A DNA stretch of 64,000 bases from CAKRZE01 sp045617585 (GTDB lineage: Bacteria > Bacillota > Clostridia > Oscillospirales > CAG-272), in contig JAZLIW010000015.1 in the NCBI GenBank assembly GCA_045617585.1, positions 1 to 64,000 on the forward strand. Reading direction: 5' to 3'. A program made the position numbers and the translations under genes. The notes beneath the pieces are model-generated. The model saw nothing but the letters and a program-made list of their open reading frames with translations, made no database searches and was not told the DNA's origin. How positions within the stretch are numbered: the stretch's first letter is position 1; the number at the start of each line of letters is the position of its first letter. Shown piece by piece: positions 51,139-58,655 of this stretch.

Positions 51139-51167
51139 TTGAAAATTCCCGCGAATAGTTATATAAT
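51139..51167 (+). promoter_or_regulatory. Sigma-A promoter of the 51-58 kb carbohydrate operon
   Basis: TTGAAA (51139-51144) and TATAAT (51162-51167) have a 17-nt spacer. It is divergent from the promoter at 51013-51041. Confidence 0.75.
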
Positions 51168-51212
51168 AATAAAAAAATCAGATTATCTTTTATAAAGGAG
51201 GGATCACCCCGC

Positions 51213-52256
51213 ATGGCAATCGTAACGATCATCGGTTCCGGAATGATGGGCTCCGCCCTCGTCTTTCCGGCGCGCGAGAACGGGAACGAGGTGCGTCTCG
51301 TCGGGACGCCGCTCGACCGGGAGATCATCGAAACCTGCAAAAAGACCGGAAGGCACCCGAAATTCGACCGGGATTTCCCCGCCGGGGTCACGTATCATCC
51401 GTTTGAAGAGGCAGAAGAGGCGATCCGCGGCGCGGACCTGATCATCGGCGGCGTCAGCTCGTTCGGCGTCGAGTGGTTCGCCGACACGGTCCTCCCGCTG
51501 CTCCCCGACGGGATGCCCGTCCTCACCGTGACCAAAGGTCTCTTCGACGAGGCGGACGGAACGCTCACCACTTATCCCGCCTATTTTGAGAAAAAACTTG
51601 CCGCGATGGGCAAGACCCTCTCCATGAACGCGGTCGGCGGTCCCTGCACCAGCTACGAGCTGGTTGCGCACGATCAGACCGAGGTCTTCTTCTGCGGGCG
51701 GGACCTGCAGACGCTCGCGTCGATCCGTGCGATCATGGAGACCGATTATTATCACGTCGGCATCACGACCGATGTCATCGGGATCGAATCGGCGGTCGCG
51801 CTGAAAAACGGCTACGCCCTCGGCATCGCGCTCACGATCGGGCTGAATCACAGACACTTCGGCGACGAAACCCTGCACTATAATTCGCAGGCGGCGGTCT
51901 TCGGCCAGAGCGTGCGGGAAATGGCAAAGCTCCTCGCCTATCAGGGTGCCGCGGATCTCAACAACCTCGCGGTCGGGCTCGGTGATCTCTACGTCACGGT
52001 CTACGGCGGCAGGACCCGCCTGATCGGCATCCTGCTCGGCGAAGGGCTCCCGATCGGGGAGGCGAAGGCAAAGCTGAACGGCGTGACGCTGGAATCCCTG
52101 GTCGTCGCCGGACGCGTCGCCCGCGCGGTCCGAATCGCCGCCGCGAACGGAAAGCTGAACGCCGCCGACTTCCCGCTGCTCTTCCACATCGACGATATCC
52201 TGACGGATCACAAGAACGCAGAGCTCCCGTGGGATCTTTTCCGCGGTGAGCAATAA
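51213..52256 (+). CDS. GpsA-like NAD(P)-dependent glycerol-3-phosphate dehydrogenase family protein
   Basis: The protein has 347 residues. The N-terminal Rossmann motif is IIGSGMMGSAL (6-16). The two-domain layout follows GpsA: ADLIIGGVSSFG, LTVTKGLFDE, the substrate site GGPCTSYELVA (compare SGPSFA), DVIGIESAVALKNGYALGIA with the catalytic Lys, and GLGDLYVTVYGGR with the conserved Arg region. Several GpsA positions are replaced, so it is a divergent member and may use another sugar phosphate. It is the first gene of an operon of glycan-active proteins, with AAAGGAGGGA upstream. Confidence 0.8.
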   Translation: MAIVTIIGSGMMGSALVFPARENGNEVRLVGTPLDREIIETCKKTGRHPKFDRDFPAGVTYHPFEEAEEAIRGADLIIGGVSSFGVEWFADTVLPLLPDGMPVLTVTKGLFDEADGTLTTYPAYFEKKLAAMGKTLSMNAVGGPCTSYELVAHDQTEVFFCGRDLQTLASIRAIMETDYYHVGITTDVIGIESAVALKNGYALGIALTIGLNHRHFGDETLHYNSQAAVFGQSVREMAKLLAYQGAADLNNLAVGLGDLYVTVYGGRTRLIGILLGEGLPIGEAKAKLNGVTLESLVVAGRVARAVRIAAANGKLNAADFPLLFHIDDILTDHKNAELPWDLFRGEQ

Positions 52257-52283
52257 AAAAATTATTTGAAGGAAGATGATTTT

Positions 52284-54344
52284 ATGAAAAAGACAAGCTC
52301 GCTCCGTCTCACCGCCGTGCTTCTGTCCCTCCTTCTCCTGCTTCCCGCCTGCGCGAAAGAGAAACCGGAAGTCCCCGACGCAGATACCGAAACCGCCCCC
52401 ACGGAAACAGAGGAGGAAAACAAAGTGAACTACGTCACGCTCACCGAAAAAGGGCAGTCCCTTTACGACACCACTTATCAGACGATGCTCGACCGCACGC
52501 ACGATAACGGCTACGCGCAGACCTCGCTGACCGGAGCCTATACCGGGATGTTCGTCCGCGACGCCTCGATCCAGGTCATGGCGCACATTGCGAACGGCGA
52601 CTATGATTACGCCGCTTCCCTGCTCTCCTATATCATCGGCTTCCACCGCGGAACGAATAAGAACTTCGCGGTGCATATCATGGACGAGCCGAAGAAAACG
52701 GAGCTGTATTCCACCCTCTCCGTCATCGAAGAACCCGACGAATCGACCTATTTTCAGGAAAGCAGCGCGATCGCGCTTTACAAGATCAATCTGCCCACAA
52801 ACGCAGCCGCGCAGTTCTTCTCCGTTCCGTTCTCCTCTTTCGATCAGGTCAGCTTCTATCTGTCGAACGGCGCTTCCGATGGAACGCTTCTCGTAAAGAT
52901 CGGCACGCAGCCCGACGACGCTTCGGTCGCCTCGACCGAGGTCAGCCTGAACGGGCTGAAGAGCGGCTTCGTGACCGTTCCCTTTGAGACCCCCGTCAAC
53001 GTCGAACCGGGCGAGACCTACGTCATGACGATCGCCGCGCAGGACGCCGACGGCAATGTCGTCCTCAACGGCATCACGAACGGCGGCAAGGTGATCTCCT
53101 ATAACTACGACAAGCCCGCCTACGGCGGCTGGAGCAAAACCGGCAACACCCTCGCTTTCCGCATCGGAAAAGCGCCCTCCAAGGATACCCTCTCCCCCGA
53201 CGGCATGGCGAAGACCGACGCGGGTGAAATCGTATTCCCGACCGATAAAAACAGTACCTTCCTCACTTCTGCCGATCTCGTTCTTGCGGGAGGAACGGCG
53301 AAGATCACGTTGAAATACGGCGACAGGACCGTCGGCACGGTCGAAAAAGAGCTGACCGACAAGCCCGAAACCGTCACGGTCGATTTCCCGCTCCCCTCCT
53401 TCGTGAAGAACGAAAAGGGGCCGTGGTCGATTGAAGTCGACGGTGCAGATCTGTACGGCACGGACGGCACCCCCGCGGCGCTCGTTACTTTCTCGAAGCT
53501 CACCGCGATCTCCGAAAAGGTCCAGGTGGATGGCAACTATATGCTCGTCAACGCCTACGCGATGTTCGCCCTCCTCGATCTGCCCGAATACCGTGAAATG
53601 ATAGAAGACAGTTATGATCTTTTCTCGGATTTCGCCTGGTATTTCCTTGAGGACGAAAACTATCACCACGAAAACGGTCTGCTCCGCAACCCGAACTACG
53701 AACATTCCCGCGACGGCAGATACTGGGATTGCTACGATCCCATCACCAACTGCTTTGCCTCCGAGGCACTGCACAAAATGAGTGCGGTCGCCGACCTCCT
53801 CGGCCGTGCTTCCGACAAGCTCGCCTTTGCCGACGAAGCCGACGCGATCGCCGACGCCGTACACGAAAACCTCGTTTCCGAATTCAACGGGAAGACGATC
53901 TACACCGAGATGATCGCGCTCGACGAAAACGGCAAGGAATATAAGGGCTTCTCCTTCGTCAACCTCGCGCCGATCGCCTGCGACTGGTACGCGATGGACG
54001 AGGAGATCATGGCAAACACCTATGCGGCGTATCTGACCGCGTGTGAAAAATACGACGGGCACGATATGCTCCCCGTCACCGTCGTTCTCAACGGGAACGA
54101 CGAGATCACGGGAAAAGGCAATCACGTCATCGGCAAGGGTCTTGCGTGGGAGATCCACTATCTGTGGAAGACCGGCAACACCGAGCGTCTGAACGAAATG
54201 CTCGCCTTTATCGACGGCCGCTCCCGTGACACCTACCCAGAGGTATGGATCAACACCGGCAAAATGAACGACTCCGCGAATCAGGAGCAGGCAAGCTGGA
54301 TGCTTTACGAGATCGCCAGGATCACCGGGAAATACGAAAAGTGA
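52284..54344 (+). CDS. Lipoprotein, predicted six-hairpin glycosidase with inserted beta domains
   Basis: The start is the ATG at 52284; 686 residues. Lipobox LLLPAC (Cys23) puts it on the cell surface. The N-terminal part has an (alpha/alpha)6-like helix with GAYTGMFVRDASIQVMAHI (about 85-105), the catalytic-domain entry of glycoside hydrolases such as GH125/GH37-like families. Residues about 170-420 are beta-rich inserts (FSSFDQVSFYLSNGA, EVSLNGLKSGFVTVPFETPV). The helical barrel resumes from MLVNAYAMFALLDLPEYREM and ENGLLRNPNYEHSRDG to GKMNDSANQEQASWMLYEIA. The substrate is unknown; an exo-glycosidase is inferred. Confidence 0.7.
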   Translation: MKKTSSLRLTAVLLSLLLLLPACAKEKPEVPDADTETAPTETEEENKVNYVTLTEKGQSLYDTTYQTMLDRTHDNGYAQTSLTGAYTGMFVRDASIQVMAHIANGDYDYAASLLSYIIGFHRGTNKNFAVHIMDEPKKTELYSTLSVIEEPDESTYFQESSAIALYKINLPTNAAAQFFSVPFSSFDQVSFYLSNGASDGTLLVKIGTQPDDASVASTEVSLNGLKSGFVTVPFETPVNVEPGETYVMTIAAQDADGNVVLNGITNGGKVISYNYDKPAYGGWSKTGNTLAFRIGKAPSKDTLSPDGMAKTDAGEIVFPTDKNSTFLTSADLVLAGGTAKITLKYGDRTVGTVEKELTDKPETVTVDFPLPSFVKNEKGPWSIEVDGADLYGTDGTPAALVTFSKLTAISEKVQVDGNYMLVNAYAMFALLDLPEYREMIEDSYDLFSDFAWYFLEDENYHHENGLLRNPNYEHSRDGRYWDCYDPITNCFASEALHKMSAVADLLGRASDKLAFADEADAIADAVHENLVSEFNGKTIYTEMIALDENGKEYKGFSFVNLAPIACDWYAMDEEIMANTYAAYLTACEKYDGHDMLPVTVVLNGNDEITGKGNHVIGKGLAWEIHYLWKTGNTERLNEMLAFIDGRSRDTYPEVWINTGKMNDSANQEQASWMLYEIARITGKYEK

Positions 54345-54358
54345 AAGGATAGACCGAA

Positions 54359-55726
54359 ATGACTGTAAAAACCATCCTCGCCAGCGAGATCGCCGTTCTC
54401 GACTCCGACGTCAGAAACGGCGGCGGCACCGACGTCACGAAAGAAATACAGAACGCGCTCGATGAAGCGAAGCGTTCGGGCGGCGTCCGTTTGATCATGG
54501 ACGGCGCGGCGCTCGTCTCCGAGCTCGTCGTCCACTCGAACACGACGATCGAATGCCTCACCTCCGACTGCGGCTTCTTCCAGAAGGGGCAGTCCAACCA
54601 TCCGCTGATCCGCAACGAGATCTGGGACCGGAAGGAACGCACCGCGAGAAACATCTCCCTGATCGGCGGCACCTACAACGGCAACTGCATGGATCAGATC
54701 CACGATTATCCCGAGGACCCGTGGATGAACGGCGCAAACAGTTTTGAAGGGCGTCACGGCACCGTTCCGATCGAATTCTGCGGCGTCGAGGATCTGCTCG
54801 TCCGCGGCATCCGCATCGTCGACTTCCGTACCTACGCCTTTATGCTGACGAATTTCCGGAACTGCACCATCGAGGATTCGTGGGTCGATCTGCCCCACCG
54901 GATGCACGCGCAGAATCAGGACGGCTTCCACTTCTGGGGACCCGGCGAGTTTCTGACTCTCCGCAACGTCGGCGGCAAGGTCGGCGACGACTTCATGAAC
55001 ATCGGTCCCGACGAGGGGGACGGCGTTTCCTCGATCACCGACGTACTGGTGGACGGCGTCTTCCTTGACGACGCGGATCAGGCGATCCGCATCCTCTCCC
55101 GCGGCACCGGCCTCTGCGACCGCGTCACGATCCGCAACGTGTCCGGCTCTTACCGTTCCTTCGGCTTCTATATCAACTCGTGGTTCCCGGACACGACGGC
55201 AGGCAACTTCGGCGATATCTTCATCGAGAACGTCAGCCTCACCCACACCGCCCCGAACTACGACTACCGCCCGCCGATGCTCTTCTCGGTCGGAGGCGAT
55301 ATCCGCTGCCTCACGCTGAAAAACATCCGCCACGAGTATCCGATCGATTCCCGCGCGGTCGGTGAATTCGGTTTCCCGTTCCATTCCACGACGCCGGATA
55401 CGATCGACGCCTACGTCGCGGCGGGCGGAAAGACCCACAAAATTCAGAATCTCATCATCGACGGCGTGACCGTCCTCGAAAACGGCGCCTCCGAAAATAT
55501 GGAGGTTTTCTCGGTCTACGGTGAGATCGGCAATCTGGTCCTGAAAAACGTCTTTTCCGCCAAGGACGCGGGCGTGCCCCGCTCCGGCAAGCTTCTCGCG
55601 ATCCACCCGACCGGCTCGGTCGATCTGCTGATCGTCAAAGACGTCGTTACGGTCGGCAGCACCCGCGCCGTCACCGGCAAGGAACGGGTCGGCACCCTGA
55701 TCGAAGACGGGATCACCGAACGGTAA
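54359..55726 (+). CDS. Right-handed parallel beta-helix protein (polygalacturonase/GH28-like fold)
   Basis: The protein has 455 residues and no signal peptide. It begins with an N-terminal pectate-lyase-3-like start (GTDVTKEIQNALDEAKRSGGVRLIMDG) and then successive short beta turns (LLVRGIRIVDFRTYAFMLTNFRNCTIEDSWVDL region, then SITDVLVDGVFLDDADQAIRI). DADQAIRIL resembles the D-D catalytic area of GH28. If the lack of a signal is real, it acts in the cytoplasm on imported fragments. It follows the glycosidase lipoprotein by 14 nt with AAAGGA upstream. Confidence 0.78.
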   Translation: MTVKTILASEIAVLDSDVRNGGGTDVTKEIQNALDEAKRSGGVRLIMDGAALVSELVVHSNTTIECLTSDCGFFQKGQSNHPLIRNEIWDRKERTARNISLIGGTYNGNCMDQIHDYPEDPWMNGANSFEGRHGTVPIEFCGVEDLLVRGIRIVDFRTYAFMLTNFRNCTIEDSWVDLPHRMHAQNQDGFHFWGPGEFLTLRNVGGKVGDDFMNIGPDEGDGVSSITDVLVDGVFLDDADQAIRILSRGTGLCDRVTIRNVSGSYRSFGFYINSWFPDTTAGNFGDIFIENVSLTHTAPNYDYRPPMLFSVGGDIRCLTLKNIRHEYPIDSRAVGEFGFPFHSTTPDTIDAYVAAGGKTHKIQNLIIDGVTVLENGASENMEVFSVYGEIGNLVLKNVFSAKDAGVPRSGKLLAIHPTGSVDLLIVKDVVTVGSTRAVTGKERVGTLIEDGITER

Positions 55727-55731
55727 AGGCG

Positions 55732-56691
55732 GTGCCCGGTTTGAATCGTCGTACCCTCCCTCAGCATATTCTTGCGCTCCTTCTGCCGCTTTCCCTTCTG
55801 CTGACGGCGGCATCCTGCATTTCCCCGTCCCCCTCGACGCCGGACGGGACCGAGCCCCCTGCCGCGGAGAACGTAACCGCGCCGGGGACCGAGCCCGAAA
55901 CGGCTCCCGAAACCGAGCCCGGAACTGAACCGGAAACGGCACCCGAAGCCGAGCCCGAGACCGAGCCTGAAACCGAACCCGAAACGAAGCCCGAGACCGA
56001 GCCGGAGACCGAACCGGAAACCGAACCCGTGACCGAGCCGGAGACTGAATCCGAAACGGAACCGGAGACGGAACCCGAGACCGAGCCCGTCCCCGCCCCG
56101 GTCGGCTATACCGCAAACGGGTATCCGATCGTGGTAAAGGACGGCGTCACCTATATCGACGGGCAGGTCATCGTCAACAAGACCTATTCCCTCCCCGAAA
56201 AATACTATATCGTTCTCGACTACGAAACGCCGGGGGACGTCTACCCGGTCACGCCCGAGACCCGCGCCGCCTTCAACCGGATGAACGAAGCGGCCCGTCT
56301 GGAGGGAATGAATCTGTACAGCGTTTCCAGCTTCCGTGATTACGCCACGCAGAACTGGCTGTACAACAGCTACGTGCAGAGCCACGGCAAAGCGTCCGCG
56401 GACCGTTTTTCCGCCCGCCCCGGTCATTCCGAGCACGAGACGGGGCTTGCCATCGACGTGATCGACTGCCATGCCGTCTTTGAAGATACGAAAGAGGGGA
56501 TCTGGCTGGCGGAGCACTGCGTCGAATACGGCTTTATCCTGCGCTATCCCAAAGGCAAGGAAGCGATCACGGGCTATATGTACGAGCCGTGGCACATCCG
56601 CTACGTCGGCTCGGAGGAGCTTGCCCGTGCGATCACCGCCGCGGGGACCATGGAAGAATATTACGGGATCACTTCGGTCTATTCCGACTGA
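55732..56691 (+). CDS. VanY-type D-alanyl-D-alanine carboxypeptidase lipoprotein with acidic repeat linker
   Basis: The protein has 319 residues from a GTG at 55732; a TTG at 55741 is better spaced from AAAGG and may be the start. Lipobox LTAASC (Cys29) is followed by a low-complexity Glu-Thr-Glu-Pro linker (about 54-120). The C-terminal M15B domain has the zinc ligands in RPGHSEHETGLAIDVID (His, Asp) and in EPWHIRYVG (His), with SSFRDYATQNWLYNSY before them. It trims the terminal D-Ala of peptidoglycan stems. It lies 5 nt after the beta-helix gene, an unusual place for a wall enzyme. Confidence 0.9.
   Translation: MPGLNRRTLPQHILALLLPLSLLLTAASCISPSPSTPDGTEPPAAENVTAPGTEPETAPETEPGTEPETAPEAEPETEPETEPETKPETEPETEPETEPVTEPETESETEPETEPETEPVPAPVGYTANGYPIVVKDGVTYIDGQVIVNKTYSLPEKYYIVLDYETPGDVYPVTPETRAAFNRMNEAARLEGMNLYSVSSFRDYATQNWLYNSYVQSHGKASADRFSARPGHSEHETGLAIDVIDCHAVFEDTKEGIWLAEHCVEYGFILRYPKGKEAITGYMYEPWHIRYVGSEELARAITAAGTMEEYYGITSVYSD
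55891..56090 (+). repeat. In-gene tandem repeat coding for Glu-Thr-Glu-Pro
   Basis: A degenerate 12-nt unit (about GAGACCGAGCCC with synonymous changes) is repeated some 16 times and codes a Pro-spaced acidic stalk. The synonymous variation argues that the array is selected at the protein level. Confidence 0.8.
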
Positions 56692-56703
56692 ACGGTCCGG
56701 TCA

Positions 56704-56745
56704 GCACGCCGCCGAAGGCAAACCGCTCCGGGCGGCGTGCTTTTT
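56704..56745 (+). terminator. Hairpin terminator between vanY-like and GH127 genes
   Basis: GCACGCCGCC (56704-56713) pairs perfectly with GGCGGCGTGC (56731-56740), followed by five T. No promoter is visible in the remaining 23 nt before GH127, so read-through is likely. Confidence 0.75.
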
Positions 56746-56768
56746 CTGACGTTGAAAGGAGCATCACG

Positions 56769-58478
56769 ATGGAAAAATATGCCGTACCCTATCGGGTATC
56801 CGCGCCAACCTGCGGCGTCCGCCTGACCGGAGGCAGACTCGGGCGGGCGTTCCGGAACAATATCGCGTTTCTGAAAGGCTTCGATACCGACCGCATCCTC
56901 TATTATTACCGCGTCCACGCGGGAAAGGCCGCGCCCGGCGTCCCCTACTGCTGGCAGTCGGGGCACTTTGAGCGCAATCTCAAGGGGCAGACGGCGGGCG
57001 AATTCCTGATGGGCGCCGGAACGACCCTGCTCTGGCAGGAGGACGCCGTCCTGCGCGGCAGGATGGACCGAATCGTAAATGAGATCGCCGCCTGCGGCGA
57101 CCCGGACGGGTTCCTTCTGCCGATCACACGGGAGGAATGGCGCACGAAGGAATACCCGAACTACACCCGCGCGTGGATCACGTTCGGACTTCTCGACGCC
57201 GGTTACGCCGGGAACCCGGACGCCTTCCGTCTGGCGCGGAGCATGACCGACTTCTTCAATTCCTGCGACCTTCTCCCGTCCGTCAAGGATATGAACCTCG
57301 GCTTTCAGGGACTGCTGATCGGAACGCGCGTCTACGATTCCCCGATCGGGAAAAGAGAAGACGTCGACGTGACGGTCCGCGCCTACGAGGAACGCTGGTG
57401 GCTGGAGCAGTGCATCGCCGAAGATCAGCGCGCGATCTACGCCCATCCCGGCAACCATCCGCACTCCACCCTGCTGACCACGCTCGAAGGCTATCTGGAC
57501 CTCTATCGGGTCACGGGAGACGGGACCTATCTGCGGGCGGTCCGCGGCGCGCTCCGGATGTACGAGGACAAGTGGCAGCACGTGGGCGGCGGCATCAATA
57601 TGTGCGAGATGGATACCTTCTATCCCGGCTGCAACTGGCTGAGCCCGAAACACAACTACAACGAGCTCTGCTCCACGAATTTCTGGGTCCTCCTGAACCG
57701 GCGGATGCGTCTGCTCGAGCCGGAAAACGCGCACTATGCCGACGAGATCGAAAACTCGGTCTACAACGTGCTTCTCGCCTCGCAGGTCGGCAGCAAGGGC
57801 TTCCACTACCTGAACTTCCTCGAGGGCGGCAAGGACTCCCGCTATCTCGACCGCTGCACCTGCTGCGCCGGACTCGGCACACGCCTCGTCGGCCTGTTCC
57901 CGCAGCTTCTGTACGCGATCGGAGACAACGTGCTTTACGCGGATCTTTACGCGGAAAGCGAGGCGGGCCTTGACCTGAACGGAAACCGGGTCGGCGTTCT
58001 CTGCCGCACCCGGATGCCGGACGGCGGCGCGGTCACGCTGACCGTGACGGAGGCGGAAAAGCCGTTCACGCTGAAGCTCCGCATTCCCCGCTGGGCAGCG
58101 GGTCCGGTCAGGATCAAAAAGAACGGCATCCCGGTCCTCACGGCGGGGCCCGGTTACGCCGCGCTGACCGGGATCACCGCGGGGGACGTCGTTTCCTTCA
58201 CGCTCCCGATGGGCTTCCGCGTCACGAAATACACGGGAGGCGAGGAAATTCCCGGAAAAGACCGGTTTGCGCTGGAATACGGGCCCCTTCTCTACGCGGC
58301 GCTCGGCCCGACCCCCGTATCCGTCGCGTGGGATCCCGCCTTGCCGGAGGAAGAATTCGTTCCGCTCCCCGGAAAGAAGCGCGGCTTTGCCATGCGGCAC
58401 GACGTGGCGCACGAATACCGGGCGTACGTCGATATCGGCGACGAGCCGTTCAGCGTATATCCGACCGTGGAGCACTGA
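56769..58478 (+). CDS. Glycoside hydrolase family 127 (beta-L-arabinofuranosidase type)
   Basis: The start is the ATG at 56769 with AAAGGAGC upstream; 569 residues and no signal peptide. This is the former DUF1680 family: an (alpha/alpha)6 barrel followed by beta domains. The zinc-thiolate active site is visible as DRCTCCAGLGTRL (about 361-373), the CxCC of the family whose Cys acts as nucleophile in Bifidobacterium HypBA1. HNYNELCSTNFWVLLNRRM carries the expected zinc-binding Glu. Family enzymes release beta-L-arabinofuranose from plant glycoproteins or pectin side chains. It is intracellular, so it should act on imported oligosaccharides. Confidence 0.92.
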   Translation: MEKYAVPYRVSAPTCGVRLTGGRLGRAFRNNIAFLKGFDTDRILYYYRVHAGKAAPGVPYCWQSGHFERNLKGQTAGEFLMGAGTTLLWQEDAVLRGRMDRIVNEIAACGDPDGFLLPITREEWRTKEYPNYTRAWITFGLLDAGYAGNPDAFRLARSMTDFFNSCDLLPSVKDMNLGFQGLLIGTRVYDSPIGKREDVDVTVRAYEERWWLEQCIAEDQRAIYAHPGNHPHSTLLTTLEGYLDLYRVTGDGTYLRAVRGALRMYEDKWQHVGGGINMCEMDTFYPGCNWLSPKHNYNELCSTNFWVLLNRRMRLLEPENAHYADEIENSVYNVLLASQVGSKGFHYLNFLEGGKDSRYLDRCTCCAGLGTRLVGLFPQLLYAIGDNVLYADLYAESEAGLDLNGNRVGVLCRTRMPDGGAVTLTVTEAEKPFTLKLRIPRWAAGPVRIKKNGIPVLTAGPGYAALTGITAGDVVSFTLPMGFRVTKYTGGEEIPGKDRFALEYGPLLYAALGPTPVSVAWDPALPEEEFVPLPGKKRGFAMRHDVAHEYRAYVDIGDEPFSVYPTVEH

Positions 58479-58498
58479 CCGTTCCCTGCGTTCCGCTC

Positions 58499-58527
58499 TT
58501 GACTTTTCCGCGTATCTGTGTTAAAAT
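58499..58527 (+). promoter_or_regulatory. Sigma-A promoter of the two-domain beta-helix lipoprotein
   Basis: TTGACT (58499-58504) and TAAAAT (58522-58527) have a 17-nt spacer. Transcription should start near 58534. Confidence 0.75.
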
Positions 58528-58545
58528 GCCAACAGAGTTCCCGAA

Positions 58546-58645
58546 AAATGTCTGAAAAACGGTCTTCAGACGCCGTTTTGCCGCCCGCAAAACGAAACCG
58601 TCCCCGCCTTCGGGGAGAAAGGAAGCTTTCGCAAAACGAAAGTAA
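58546..58645 (+). other. Structured 5' leader with three hairpins
   Basis: The leader of about 120 nt folds into AAAACGG/CCGTTTT (about 58556-58578), CCCCG/CGGGG (about 58603-58616) and CTTTCG/CGAAAG (about 58626-58642). GCAAAACGAAA occurs twice. No T-run follows, so it is not a simple terminator. No known riboswitch was recognised. Confidence 0.45.
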
Positions 58646-58655
58646 TGGTCTGCAC

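Noticed and set aside
55891..56090. Possible CRISPR-like or minisatellite array
   Set aside because: It is an in-frame, synonymously varied Glu-Thr-Glu-Pro coding repeat without unique spacers.
56589..58478. A 629-codon version of GH127 starting inside vanY
   Set aside because: The extra part covers the vanY end and the terminator; the ATG at 56769 has AAAGGAGC and the family N-terminus.
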